A stretch of DNA of 64,000 bases from Methylovulum miyakonense HT12 (GTDB lineage: Bacteria; Pseudomonadota; Gammaproteobacteria; Methylococcales; Methylomonadaceae). The stretch's first letter is position 1, and every line of letters begins with the position of its first letter. Positions 42,852-52,191 of this stretch are shown one piece after another. The notes under the pieces were generated by a model. It searched no databases. It saw only the letters and a list, made by a program, of their open reading frames with translations, and was not told the DNA's origin. Both the position numbers and the translations under genes were made by a program. The stretch covers positions 4,187,936 to 4,251,935 of the forward strand of contig NZ_KB913025.1 in assembly GCF_000384075.1 (NCBI RefSeq), read 5' to 3'.

Positions 42852-43619
42852 CTAAAAACTAAATTCAATTGTCCGATGTCTGCTACGGAAGCCAGCAGCT
42901 TCAAGGCAGGCGCGCGAAGCCAAGTTCTCTATCCCGCAACAACAAATCGGACGAAGGCCTCTCGATAGACAACGCGCCTTAAGGTGACGGACAATATATT
43001 CGCCAACCCCCTGCCTGCGCCGGAAAGGATTCACAAGCATGCCGAGATCATAGAAAGATCGGCCTTCAATCACAGGCTGAACAAGTCCGCAGCCTAAGAG
43101 ATTGTTATTTTCCTCATATAAAAGCAGATGACTCTTTTCGATGTAGCTGCTGACTTCCTCGTCGGAGTCGAAAAAACCATCGTTGATCGCCCTTATACAA
43201 ACCAGATCAGACACCCTGGCCGGACGGACAGTGATTGATTGATTTTGTCGAAAACTCGTGTCGGCGATAGTCGTGAAGTGTAGCGAAATGGGTTTAGCCT
43301 GCACCGCACGACCTAGGGACAAGGACAAAATCATAGGATCGAACGTTTTACAAATGGCCCGTGTTATAAAGCGTGCATGCAAGACATGATCGAAAGCGGG
43401 TTCGGCAAGGCGCTCGTCTATCGCATAGAATTCGAGAAGCGTGGTGCCAGCTATTAAGAAATGGCCAACGGCTTCGTTCCCTTGCCACAGAATATAACTG
43501 GCCGCGTCCCTATTCAGAAACTCAGAGTGCAAATCCTGCGGTTCATAGATATATTCCAGATATTTAGTCCGAAACTGACCCAGTAATTGATCGGTCGCCG
43601 GAACGTTTAAAATCCTCAT
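42852..43619 (-). CDS. GNAT N-acetyltransferase with N-terminal extension
   Basis: The 255-residue protein has a C-terminal GNAT domain: FYDLGMLVNPFRRRQGVGEYIVRHLKARC (acetyl-CoA loop) and CCCGIENLASRACLEAAGF. The first 125 residues are predicted to be a second, degenerate domain of the same fold (LWQGNEAVGHFLI), a pattern seen in tandem GNATs. Target unknown. Confidence 0.8.
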   Translation of the reverse strand: MRILNVPATDQLLGQFRTKYLEYIYEPQDLHSEFLNRDAASYILWQGNEAVGHFLIAGTTLLEFYAIDERLAEPAFDHVLHARFITRAICKTFDPMILSLSLGRAVQAKPISLHFTTIADTSFRQNQSITVRPARVSDLVCIRAINDGFFDSDEEVSSYIEKSHLLLYEENNNLLGCGLVQPVIEGRSFYDLGMLVNPFRRRQGVGEYIVRHLKARCLSRGLRPICCCGIENLASRACLEAAGFRSRHRTIEFSF

Positions 43620-43679
43620 GCAAAATGACCTCTATGTTTCGCGATGCCGGAGCTTACTAATTAACGACTGTCACAAGGT

Positions 43680-46508
43680 TCATGCCCCGACTTGTTTTTC
43701 ATGGCTTTTAACCAGCAAGGCTTCCACCTGCCGCAACAGTTCCGCCTCCACCCACGGTTTGGACAAATAGCCGTCAACCCCTGCATGGCTGGCTTGTTGG
43801 CGGTGTTTGTCGCTGGAGCGGGAGCTTATCATCAAAATCGGCAGGGCTTTAGTTTCCGCTTGGTTTTTCAGCAAGGCGGTCAGCTCCAGGCCGTTCATGC
43901 GCGGCATTTCCAAATCCGTGACCAGCAAATCCGGGCGGGCGTGTCGTAGTTGTTTAAGCGCGTCCACGCCATCAACGGCGGTGATGACCTGAAATCCGCT
44001 GTCGCGCAGTGTGTCGGCAGTGGTTTTGCGCGCGCTTAAGGAATCGTCCACCACCAAGATTAACGGCAGTTTCGGCGCGGCGGCGGTTAGCGCATGGTGG
44101 TTGAGTTTGCCGTGCAGACGTTGGCGGCGGATCAACGCGGGCAAATCCAGCACGGGGGCGATGCGGCTGTTACTGAGTGTGGCCGCCCCGACCAAACCCG
44201 ATACCGCAGGCAAATAAGGGCTGGGGCTTTTCAGCACGACTTCGCGGTGGCCGATAATTGCCGTCAAATGGACGGCGACCCAATCTTCGACCGCCACTTG
44301 CACCAACACCACGCCGGCACGGGCCCTTTTGGTGGCGGGCAACACGGGGCTGTCCCATAAGTTTTCCAGCCGATATAACAGGTAGTTTGCCCCATTGTGC
44401 TGATAGCGATTGGCATCGGCTGTACCCGCCGACATCAGCACTTGCCGGATGCCGTAAGCGGTTAGGGCGACGGTTTGCCCGCCGCACTCGACCAGTAACA
44501 CGTTTAATAACAAGGCACTGGACGGCAAAGTCATCGTAAACAGGCAACCCAACCCTGGGCTGGAGCGAATGTCCAACGCCCCTTGCAAACGGCTGATGTC
44601 TTGGTTGACCACGTCCATGCCAATGCCGCGCCCGGACAATTCCGTGGCGGGGGCGCGCGTGGAAAAACCGGGTAGCAGGATCAGGCGGTCGGTTTCGCTG
44701 TCGCTAAGGTCGGTGGCTCCGTCCAGCAAACCCTTGCCTATCGCGCTACGGCGCACGGCGGCGCGGTCTATGCCCTGCCCGTCATCTTGGCAAATGACGG
44801 TGAGATGGTCGTGTCCGCGGCTAAAGCTAATGGTGATTTGCCCCAGTTCCGGCTTGCCGGCGGCCAGGCGTTGTTCCGGCGTTTCCAAACCATGGTCAAT
44901 GGCGTTGCGGATCAAGTGCATCAGCGGGTCGGCCAGTTGCGCCAGCAGTTGGCTATCCAGCAAGGTGTCCGCCCCGGCGATGTGCAGTTCGGCCTGTTTG
45001 CCACTGACCCGCAAAGCTTGGCGGACGGTGCGCCGCAAACGGGCGGACACGCTGTCTGCGGCTATCAGGCGTGTGTCCAGCGTGGTTTGTAAGCTGGCCT
45101 GATGCAATTGGGCGAAATTCGCCAAAGTGTCTTGGCTTTGCCGCGCCAACGCCAAGGCGGCTTTGTCGGTCTCAAAACTGTCGGCGATGGCTTCGTACAC
45201 TTGCGGTAACAGGCTTTGCCACACGCCAAATTGCTGCATTTCCAAACTATCGAAACCGCCCGTATCGCCCGCTGTCCATTCCGGGTTGCCCAAGCCGCGC
45301 TCCAGTTCCGCCAACAGCCGTTGCTGATGCTGGTAATGGCGGCGATGGCCTTGCAACACGGCTTTCAGTTGCCCGTTTTGGGCCTGCAATTGCGCCAAGA
45401 CATTGTGGTTTTCCCCGACCAGACGGAGCAATTCGTCCAGCAAAGCCATCGGGACGCGGACAAATGCGCTGTCAGCGTTGGCCTCTTGCCGACTGGGTGG
45501 TGCGTCAGGCAACGGCTCAGCTTCGATGTTCTCCGGCAAAGACGGCATTGTTTGCAACGTATCGTTACCTTTGTCCAAACCGCCACTTTGAAAGCGGTAG
45601 ACGTTATCCAACACCCGTTGCAAGACGGCGACACTGTTGGCGGGGGCCGGTTGTTGTTGCACCAATGCTTCCGCCCAGCCCGCCAAACTGTCGGCGCTCG
45701 CCATTAGGCAGGCGAGCAGTTCGGCATCGGGCGTTAAGCCCTCTTTGTCCAAGACTTCGAGCAGGTCTTCCAAATGATGGGTCAGGTTGACGATGCCTAG
45801 ACAGCCCACCATCGCCGCCAAGCCTTTGAGGGTATGGGCCTGGCGTTGGGCGGTGCGGAGTTGGCTGTGGTCGCGGCGGCGTTGGTAGCTGTCCAGCGTC
45901 GCCGCCAATTGTTCGGTCAAGGGTGGCAACTCGTCAAACACCATCGCCAGCAAGTGCAGATCGACATCTGCCGCCAGATTCAGCGCGACATCTGCCACGC
46001 AAGCCGTTTGCCGCTCGGCTGTCTGCGCTACGGCTGGGCAAACCTGTTGCAGTTGTCTGGCAAGTTCCGCCGTGCTGTCGTCATCCAAACAATACGGCCA
46101 TTCGGGACTGGCGAAAACCGTCAGCAAAGCGTCTTGGCAAGCGCTGTCATCGGGACTGCGGCAATAGCCTGCTAGCAGCAGCAATGCTTGCCCTATCAAC
46201 TGGCCGCCGTCGTCGCTTAAGGCTTCCGGGTCGTCAATGAAGATCATCAAGTTGTCGCCCAACAATTGCAGAAATTGCACCAACCCTGTCCATTCCAGCA
46301 CCGCCGCCGCGTTGGCGACGGGCGGCAAGGCGGCGCTTAGGACACGGAGGGCGGCTAGGTCGGGATTGTCTTGCCAGTGTTGGTATTGGCTTTGCAGTTG
46401 TCCGGCTAGCATGGCCAACAAGGCCGGATCGACGGCGGCAGTTTGCCTATCTTCAGTTTCAGCATCCGCAGGCTTCGACGCGGCAAGGGTTTTGCTAAGC
46501 GTATCCAT
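43680..46508 (-). CDS. ChpA/CheA-type hybrid histidine kinase
   Basis: The 942-residue protein has an Hpt domain with phospho-His225 in RQAHTLKGLAAMVG, then a CheA core: RLVGENHNVLAQLQAQ, the N-box LMHLIRNAIDHGLETPEQR, G-boxes CQDDGQGID and GRGIGMDVVN, a CheW-like domain, and a C-terminal receiver (LILVVDDSLSARKTT...LLVTDLEMPRMNGLEL...YLSKPW). This is the PilL/ChpA arrangement, with fewer Hpt domains than Pseudomonas ChpA. It is last in the leftward chemosensory operon, 3 bp after the MCP gene. Confidence 0.9.
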   Translation of the reverse strand: MDTLSKTLAASKPADAETEDRQTAAVDPALLAMLAGQLQSQYQHWQDNPDLAALRVLSAALPPVANAAAVLEWTGLVQFLQLLGDNLMIFIDDPEALSDDGGQLIGQALLLLAGYCRSPDDSACQDALLTVFASPEWPYCLDDDSTAELARQLQQVCPAVAQTAERQTACVADVALNLAADVDLHLLAMVFDELPPLTEQLAATLDSYQRRRDHSQLRTAQRQAHTLKGLAAMVGCLGIVNLTHHLEDLLEVLDKEGLTPDAELLACLMASADSLAGWAEALVQQQPAPANSVAVLQRVLDNVYRFQSGGLDKGNDTLQTMPSLPENIEAEPLPDAPPSRQEANADSAFVRVPMALLDELLRLVGENHNVLAQLQAQNGQLKAVLQGHRRHYQHQQRLLAELERGLGNPEWTAGDTGGFDSLEMQQFGVWQSLLPQVYEAIADSFETDKAALALARQSQDTLANFAQLHQASLQTTLDTRLIAADSVSARLRRTVRQALRVSGKQAELHIAGADTLLDSQLLAQLADPLMHLIRNAIDHGLETPEQRLAAGKPELGQITISFSRGHDHLTVICQDDGQGIDRAAVRRSAIGKGLLDGATDLSDSETDRLILLPGFSTRAPATELSGRGIGMDVVNQDISRLQGALDIRSSPGLGCLFTMTLPSSALLLNVLLVECGGQTVALTAYGIRQVLMSAGTADANRYQHNGANYLLYRLENLWDSPVLPATKRARAGVVLVQVAVEDWVAVHLTAIIGHREVVLKSPSPYLPAVSGLVGAATLSNSRIAPVLDLPALIRRQRLHGKLNHHALTAAAPKLPLILVVDDSLSARKTTADTLRDSGFQVITAVDGVDALKQLRHARPDLLVTDLEMPRMNGLELTALLKNQAETKALPILMISSRSSDKHRQQASHAGVDGYLSKPWVEAELLRQVEALLVKSHEKQVGA

Positions 46509-46511
46509 ACT

Positions 46512-48308
46512 TTAAGCCTCGGCGAGCTTAAACTGGGCTATCGCCGTTTGCAGCAGCGCGGCGGCGGACACCAAGGTTTCCGATAACTGGGTCTGGTGCT
46601 GCATTTTGGCGTTGGTGGAAGCCGCACTGGCTTCAATGCTGACGGCGCGAAAACGCAATTGCTCCGCCACTTCGGTTTGTTCGCTGGCATGGCGGGCGAT
46701 GTGCGCCACAGCGCTGACCAGCGATTCGGTGTTGTTGCGCGTGGCTTGCATGGTGTCGCCCGCTTGTTGGGCCAGTTGCGTGCCGGCCACGACATCGCCG
46801 ATAACGGTGTTGATGGCCTGCATGGTGTCGGCGGTTTCCAATTGGATGTTGTTGACCAGGCCCTCAATGTCGGCGGCGGCCTCGCGGGAGTTTTCCGCCA
46901 AGCGTTGCACTTCGTCCACCACCACCATCAACCCTTTGCCCGCTATGCCTGCCGCCGCTGCCTGCATACTGGCGTTCAGCGACAAGATGTGGGTACGTTC
47001 GGAGAAATTGTCCAGCAATTTGACGATGCCGCCAATTTCTTGCGAGCGTTCGCCCAAGCGTTTGATTTTCTTTTCGGCACCCTGGATGGTGGAGCGGATT
47101 TTATTGATGCTGGCAAGGGTTTGGTTGACCGATTGTTCCGCCGTTTCGGTGCTGTGGATAGTTTGCTGGGAGATGTCACCTGCATTTTGCGCCAAGCCAA
47201 AAATGCTTTGCATGGCCGTCACCGCTTGGTTCAAACCAATCAAGGTCTGGGCGATTTCCTGTTGCTCCAGATCGGCGGAATCCATCACGTCAGTGGCTTG
47301 GGTTTTTACCGACAACGAGGTGTCGGCAACATCATCGGCGACGCGCCGCACTTCTTGCAACACGGCGGCGAAGGATTCGGCCAGCCGATTGACCGAATCG
47401 GACACCACACCCGTGACATCGGCGGCGACGGGTACCCGCACGGTCAAGTCACGCTCGCCCAGCCGGAACAGATTTTCCAGCAAGGCAACAATGGAGCGGT
47501 TCAGCTCGGCATTCTCCCGCTCTTTATCCGTCAGGACTTGGATGCGCTCGTCAAGCAGGCGGTCCAGCGTGGTCGCCAAGCGTCCCAATTCATCACGGCT
47601 GTGGATATGGCTACGGGCGGTCATGTCGCCATCGGCAAGGTGGCTGATGGTTCGGTGGAGGTCGGCGACAGGCCTTAACACGCCATAGCGGACGATGAGG
47701 CCTGCCGTCACCAAGGTCAGTAGCATCAAACCTGCGGCAATGGCGAACCATTCTAGCCTAAGCCGTTGTTCCTGTTTATGGACGGCAGCGTCTTGGGTCT
47801 GGTAGTCTTGCTTGATGCGGTAAAAGCGTTCCATCAACGGCGACAAGGCGGCTATCGCGTTTTCCATGCCGACCCGCCATTGCGCTTGTTGCGGGTCATT
47901 GGCTTTAGCCGTGGCGCTACGGTGGAAATCATCCTGGTAACGGTCAAGCTGCTGTTGAATACCATCGACCACGCCACGGTCGGCATCGGTGCGGAGCTGT
48001 CCGCTAATCAGGCTTAAGGCCTCCTCGACCTTATCCATGCTGTGTTCAAACACATCCACTTGTTTGGGGTCTTTGCCCAGTTGGAAATCCTTTTCGGCAT
48101 TCCGTGCTTCCAAAGCGTTGATGGTGACCGCATCGACCAAATTGGATAAGGTGTTAAGCTGGTTGTTACGCGCCAAGGCTTGCCCGTTCAGGCTTAAGGT
48201 TTGTTGGTAATTCAGCCCCAAGGCCAAAAGGCCAAAACCCAGAAAACTTGCCACCAGCAGGAATTTTATCGGCAAGCGGATGTCGCCGAACCAAGAGAAT
48301 AAAGACAT
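46512..48308 (-). CDS. PilJ-like methyl-accepting chemotaxis protein
   Basis: ATG at 48308 (MSLFSWFGDIRLPIKFLLV) gives 598 residues. Membrane segments at about 12-32 and 192-212 enclose a helical periplasmic sensor. A HAMP follows (VLRPVADLHRTISHLADGDMTARSH), then the signalling hairpin tip SERTHILSLNASMQAAAAGIAGKGLMVVVDEVQRLAENS. The QAAAAG at the tip resembles PilJ rather than flagellar MCPs. No obvious methylation enzymes are near. Confidence 0.9.
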   Translation of the reverse strand: MSLFSWFGDIRLPIKFLLVASFLGFGLLALGLNYQQTLSLNGQALARNNQLNTLSNLVDAVTINALEARNAEKDFQLGKDPKQVDVFEHSMDKVEEALSLISGQLRTDADRGVVDGIQQQLDRYQDDFHRSATAKANDPQQAQWRVGMENAIAALSPLMERFYRIKQDYQTQDAAVHKQEQRLRLEWFAIAAGLMLLTLVTAGLIVRYGVLRPVADLHRTISHLADGDMTARSHIHSRDELGRLATTLDRLLDERIQVLTDKERENAELNRSIVALLENLFRLGERDLTVRVPVAADVTGVVSDSVNRLAESFAAVLQEVRRVADDVADTSLSVKTQATDVMDSADLEQQEIAQTLIGLNQAVTAMQSIFGLAQNAGDISQQTIHSTETAEQSVNQTLASINKIRSTIQGAEKKIKRLGERSQEIGGIVKLLDNFSERTHILSLNASMQAAAAGIAGKGLMVVVDEVQRLAENSREAAADIEGLVNNIQLETADTMQAINTVIGDVVAGTQLAQQAGDTMQATRNNTESLVSAVAHIARHASEQTEVAEQLRFRAVSIEASAASTNAKMQHQTQLSETLVSAAALLQTAIAQFKLAEA

Positions 48309-48331
48309 GGGATAAGCTCCACGGATTGGGG

Positions 48332-48829
48332 TTAAAGGGTTGCCGGTGATAGCCCGTCTAGGCTTGCCAAGGTTTTTAAGTGCCATAACAGGCTGTCATA
48401 GGCGATGTCCAGCCAAGTGTGCTGTCCGTCGCCGTAGCCGCCGAGCAGATAAGGTTGCAATAGCGGTGGTGCATTCACTTCCATCAAGGGCAGGGGTTGC
48501 AAAGCCGTTAGCCGTTGCGGGTCATTTTTTAAACATAACGCCCAAAAGTGCGGGGCCGTACCCAACACCAGTACACGGTAAGGCCGGACAGTCGGAGTCG
48601 CCCCCAACAAGGCCGCCCAATCAAACACCGGCAAGACATTGCCGTGCCAATTGATGAGACCCAGACACCAGACTGGCAGATAGGCCAAAGGGGTGATGTC
48701 CGGCTGGCTGATTAGTTCGGCGGCTTGGCCTGCGGGCAACAACAACCGCCAGCCGCCGATTGCGATGCCGTGGCGTAAACCAAGGGCCTGATTGTCGGTA
48801 GCAGATAACATTTCAGAAGTCGCCGCCAT
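48332..48829 (-). CDS. CheW/PilI-like adaptor
   Basis: ATG at 48829 (MAATSEMLSATDNQ) gives 165 residues. It has a CheW-like beta fold: GWRLLLPAGQAAELISQPDITPLAYLPVWCLGLINWHGNVLPVFDWAALLG, the typical GLINWRGxVLPVFD block. It should couple the MCP to the CheA-like kinase. It starts 1 bp after the stop of the response regulator upstream. Confidence 0.85.
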   Translation of the reverse strand: MAATSEMLSATDNQALGLRHGIAIGGWRLLLPAGQAAELISQPDITPLAYLPVWCLGLINWHGNVLPVFDWAALLGATPTVRPYRVLVLGTAPHFWALCLKNDPQRLTALQPLPLMEVNAPPLLQPYLLGGYGDGQHTWLDIAYDSLLWHLKTLASLDGLSPATL

Positions 48830-48830
48830 A

Positions 48831-49199
48831 TCAATCCAACCTCGCCAGTTCCGCCAAAATCTGGGCATCGCTGTAAGGCTTGCCAACCAGCGTGCACGCC
48901 CCTTGCAGCTTCGCCCACACCTGATCGGCCTGCTGGTTTTTTTGCGAAACGATGACGACGGGGATATGCCGGGTCTCTGCTACCGTGGTCAGTTGCCGGC
49001 AGGCGCAGTAGCCGTCCATTTCCGGCATCAGCACGTCCAGGAAAATCAAATCCGGCTGGTGCAAGCGGGCTTTCGCTATACCTTCCACGCCGTTGTTGGC
49101 GGTTATCACTTGGAGCTGGCGACCGGCTGTTTGCAAGATGCCCAGCAACCGATGCTGGTCAGGGGCGGTGTCTTCAATGACGAGGATTTTTTTGCTCAT
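48831..49199 (-). CDS. CheY/PilH-like response regulator
   Basis: The 122-residue receiver has KKILVIEDTAPDQH (acidic pocket), phospho-Asp in LIFLDVLMPEMDGYCACRQL, and IPVVIVSQKNQQADQVWAKLQGACTLVGKPY with the conserved Lys. Stand-alone receivers of this type take the phosphate from the hybrid kinase. Operon position matches pilH in Pil-Chp clusters. Confidence 0.85.
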   Translation of the reverse strand: MSKKILVIEDTAPDQHRLLGILQTAGRQLQVITANNGVEGIAKARLHQPDLIFLDVLMPEMDGYCACRQLTTVAETRHIPVVIVSQKNQQADQVWAKLQGACTLVGKPYSDAQILAELARLD

Positions 49200-49259
49200 G
49201 TCTGCTTCGCTATGGGGTGATAAATGGGGCTGGAGTGGCGTACAAATTTGGCTAGCCCA

Positions 49260-50027
49260 CTAGGCCGCCACCTCGTCGACGTGCTGCGCCAACCACTTGG
49301 TGATGCGCTGCATGGTTTTTTGGAATTGCGCCGAGTTAATCGGCTTGGTCAAATAGGTGGTGCACCCGGCGATGACACCTCTCACCTCGTCCATCGGTGA
49401 GGTTTTTGACGACAACATGATGATGGGCAGTTTTTTCAAGGCCGGACGCTGGCGCAATCGGCTACAGGTCTCAAAGCCGTCCAGCCCCGGCATCATGATG
49501 TCCAGAAAAATCAAGTCGTAAGGCTGCGCCAGGGTTTGCTGCAAAGCCGCTTCGCCGCTGTCGGCAAAATCAATGCTCATGGCCTCTTCCAGTTTGCCCA
49601 GTTCCAATGCCAAGGCTTGCTGCATGGCCGGACTGTCATCCACGACCAGCACCCGGTAACGGGGCTGGCGGGTATCGGTGCAAGCAAGCGGATATGGCAC
49701 AGACGCGGCTGCGCTTGGCGGCGGCAAGCTTTCGCCGATACCGTCCAATATCCGCAACACGCGGGAAGCCACCAAGGGATAAGGGATGTGCAATTGCCCG
49801 CCACTCGGCGGCTTGGCTGAAACCACGGCGATGGCGCATCCGGAACCGTCCGTCGCCTGTGTTAATGCCGGATGCGCCAAGTGTTGTTCGCCAAACACCA
49901 GCACCACGGCTGGCAAGGCGCCGTCTTCAAGTGTTTGCAGGTGATAAACCCGGTTTTTGCCCAGTGGTAACAGTTTGGCCAATTTGGCCTGTTCATGGGC
50001 AGGAAAGCCCAAGGTGCTGATTTTCAT
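49260..50027 (-). CDS. PilG-like response regulator with N-terminal domain
   Basis: ATG at 50027 (MKISTLGFPAHEQAKLAKLL) gives 255 residues. The first 120 residues form an unrecognised alpha/beta domain. The C-terminal receiver reads RVLVVDDSPAMQQAL, phospho-Asp in LIFLDIMMPGLDGFETC, and IIMLSSKTSPMDEVRGVIAGCTTYLTKPI. The IMMPGLDG and TKPI blocks resemble PilG, the motor-signalling regulator of twitching motility. First gene of the operon. Confidence 0.85.
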   Translation of the reverse strand: MKISTLGFPAHEQAKLAKLLPLGKNRVYHLQTLEDGALPAVVLVFGEQHLAHPALTQATDGSGCAIAVVSAKPPSGGQLHIPYPLVASRVLRILDGIGESLPPPSAAASVPYPLACTDTRQPRYRVLVVDDSPAMQQALALELGKLEEAMSIDFADSGEAALQQTLAQPYDLIFLDIMMPGLDGFETCSRLRQRPALKKLPIIMLSSKTSPMDEVRGVIAGCTTYLTKPINSAQFQKTMQRITKWLAQHVDEVAA

Positions 50028-50193
50028 CGTTGTCTCCTTCGCCAATGCGTGGTGTTGGGACGGATTATCAGGACAAAAGGACGGCTTGGCTAATCACATT
50101 TATTTGATTTTTACGTGATAATTTCGTGATAGTTGCCGCCGATAATGGCTTCCGATCTTGCCGATCAGCGTCTTTTTTAATTTGGGAAAAGCT

Positions 50194-50505
50194 ATGAAAA
50201 CATCCGCTATTCAATTAACCGTACTGGCGCTTGGCCTTGCCGCCGCTAGTTCGGTGCTTGCTTCCGGCTCTTACAGTATCAGCGGCGGCGACCAAGCCAA
50301 CCAAGCCTACAATTTGGGCAAGTCGGCGTTTTATCGCAAATTGGCGTGTTCCAGTTGCCCGCTGGCCAGTCAAGAGTTAGACGAGGCCAAAGCCACCGAA
50401 TTAGTCGCACAACTGGCAAAAGCCAGTGAGTTGGCGCAGAAACTGTCAGAAACCGAGCGCGACGCGGCTGTCGTGTATCTGAAACGCCGCTATAAACTGG
50501 ATTAA
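50194..50505 (+). CDS. Small periplasmic CxxC protein
   Basis: ATG at 50194 (MKTSAIQLTVLALGLAAAS) starts a signal peptide; the mature part is about 80 residues. KLACSSCPLASQELDEAKATEL has a CxxC like a c-type haem site, but the following His is Pro, so haem attachment is not expected. ETERDAAVVYLKRRYKLD resembles the C-terminal helix of small cytochromes c. It may be a degenerate cytochrome or a metal/thiol protein. The barrel gene follows 14 bp downstream. Confidence 0.65.
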   Translation: MKTSAIQLTVLALGLAAASSVLASGSYSISGGDQANQAYNLGKSAFYRKLACSSCPLASQELDEAKATELVAQLAKASELAQKLSETERDAAVVYLKRRYKLD

Positions 50506-50519
50506 CGGGGGAAAAGATC

Positions 50520-51368
50520 ATGAGCAGACAAAGTATTTTCACGGTGCTGGCACTATTGACAGCGACCCAGGCCGCACAGGCCAACAGCAACCCCTGGTTG
50601 CCAGAACCCGGTGCCATCAATGGCTCAGTGTCTTATGTTTACCAAACTACCGACCGTTTTTTTATGGGCAACCAGCTGGTCAAACTGCCTGCCGATTTGT
50701 CCCAGCACACCGTAAATTTCTATGGCGAATATGGCTTAAGTGACAGTCTTGCCTTAGATGCCAGTTTGGGTTATTCGTCCACCGAATTTATTGGCACACC
50801 TGCGGACGGCCCGTCACCCTATGGCGCTAGCTTGGATGGTTTGACCGATACTAATTTAGGCGCGCGCTGGCGGGTTTTGGATGAATTGATCGACGCGCCG
50901 CTGACGGTCACGTTACGGGCGGGCGGGATTATCCGTGGCGATTATCAAGTCGGGGCGTTAAATGCCATTGGCGACGGCGCATCGGGCGGCGAATTTTCGG
51001 CCTTGATTGGACGGTTCTTCGAGAACGGCATTTCCTTGTCCAGCCAGATCAGTTACCGCACGTTGGAAGGCCAAGTGCCGGACAATTTTTTTGCCAGCCT
51101 GAAGGGTAATTATTCCATCAATGCCAAAACCAGTATCGGTGTCAACTACCAAGTGCAGGAATCCTTAAGCGGCATCGACATTGGCGCACCCGGTTTCACC
51201 TTTGCGCGGTTTCCCGGCGTGAAAGAGGATTATCAAATCGTGGGCGGCAACCTAAGCTACCAACTGACCCCGGCCACTTCAGTCACCGTGGTCTATGCCA
51301 AGGTCGTGGACGGGCGCAATACGTCCTACCATGATTTGGCGGGCATCAATCTGGGTTTCAGTTTTTAG
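50520..51368 (+). CDS. Outer-membrane beta-barrel protein
   Basis: The 282-residue product has a signal peptide ending near AAQANSNP and then alternating amphipathic strands rich in aromatic and Gly residues (HTVNFYGEYGLSDSLALDASLGYSS, YSINAKTSIGVNYQVQE). It ends in ...INLGFSF, with a C-terminal Phe typical of BAM substrates. About 10-12 strands are expected. It lies in an operon with the CxxC protein and, 11 bp on, a GT2 gene. Transport substrate unknown. Confidence 0.8.
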   Translation: MSRQSIFTVLALLTATQAAQANSNPWLPEPGAINGSVSYVYQTTDRFFMGNQLVKLPADLSQHTVNFYGEYGLSDSLALDASLGYSSTEFIGTPADGPSPYGASLDGLTDTNLGARWRVLDELIDAPLTVTLRAGGIIRGDYQVGALNAIGDGASGGEFSALIGRFFENGISLSSQISYRTLEGQVPDNFFASLKGNYSINAKTSIGVNYQVQESLSGIDIGAPGFTFARFPGVKEDYQIVGGNLSYQLTPATSVTVVYAKVVDGRNTSYHDLAGINLGFSF

Positions 51369-51379
51369 GCGGATGAGCT

Positions 51380-52144
51380 ATGTACCAGAATTTACATATC
51401 ACCGCCATCATCCCGGCCTTGAACGAGGAATTGGCAATAGGCCAAGTCGTCGGTAACTTGTTTGCTTTGCAAGATTTCTCCGGTAGGCCCTTGGTGGATG
51501 CCGTCATTGTCGCTGACAACGGCAGCACCGATACTACCGCCGCCTTGGCGCAAGCCGCCGGAGCCAGCGTGGTGTTTGAGCCACGGCGTGGTTACGGTGC
51601 GGCGTGTTTGGCGGCTATAGACCAGATCACCGCCACCGATGTGGTGGTGTTTGTCGATGGCGATGGTTCGGTCAATGCCCAGCAAGTCGGTTATTTGCTG
51701 GCGCATATTGCCAATGGCGCCGATTTGGTCATTGGCTCGCGCACCTTAGGTTATATTCAGGCCGGGGCGATGACTTGGGCGCAACAAGTCGGCACGGCAG
51801 CGGTGGCAACGATCATTGGCCTACTTTGGTCGGCAAAAGTCAGCGATTTGGGGCCGTTCCGCGCCATCCGTGATCCCGCCTTACAAGCCTTAGGGATGCA
51901 GGACACCACTTATGGTTGGACGGTGGAAATGCAGGTCAAAGCCTTACAATTGGGTTTCACGGTTGTCGAAACGCCAGTGGATTGTCTGGTGCGGCTGGGC
52001 AAGTCTAAAATCAGCGGCACGGTGCGCGGCGTGTTCGGTGCGGCTATCAGTATGTTGGGTATGGTCATGCGTTTGCGGTGGCGGCAATGGCGGGGCTGTT
52101 TGTGGTGTGACGACCCGTCACTACCGTCTCATCGTTTGCCATGA
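51380..52144 (+). CDS. GT2 glycosyltransferase (polyprenyl-phosphate sugar synthase-like)
   Basis: The 254-residue protein has a GT-A fold: ITAIIPALNEELAIGQVV, VIVADNGSTDTTAALAQAAGASVVFEPRRGYGAACLAA, and DxD-like VVFVDGDGSVNAQQ. GSRTLGYIQAGAMTWAQQVGTAAVATIIGLLW and KVSDLGPFRAIRDPALQALGMQDTTYGWTVEMQVKA complete the dolichol-phosphate mannose synthase-like pattern. Such enzymes charge a lipid phosphate with a sugar, which a GT87 enzyme (here at 55046) could use. Confidence 0.85.
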   Translation: MYQNLHITAIIPALNEELAIGQVVGNLFALQDFSGRPLVDAVIVADNGSTDTTAALAQAAGASVVFEPRRGYGAACLAAIDQITATDVVVFVDGDGSVNAQQVGYLLAHIANGADLVIGSRTLGYIQAGAMTWAQQVGTAAVATIIGLLWSAKVSDLGPFRAIRDPALQALGMQDTTYGWTVEMQVKALQLGFTVVETPVDCLVRLGKSKISGTVRGVFGAAISMLGMVMRLRWRQWRGCLWCDDPSLPSHRLP

Positions 52145-52191
52145 TGGCCGGACATCCGCCAAATTTAGAGGGATGGATGAATGCTAGCGCA

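Noticed and set aside
45071..45790. 239-codon frame opposite the ChpA-like gene
   Set aside because: Shadow of the GC-rich kinase gene; rich in Arg, Pro and Cys with no protein-like pattern.
46596..47688. Two 360-codon open frames on the plus strand
   Set aside because: They are opposite the PilJ-like gene and are mirrored by its codon use; they show no domain and no start signal.
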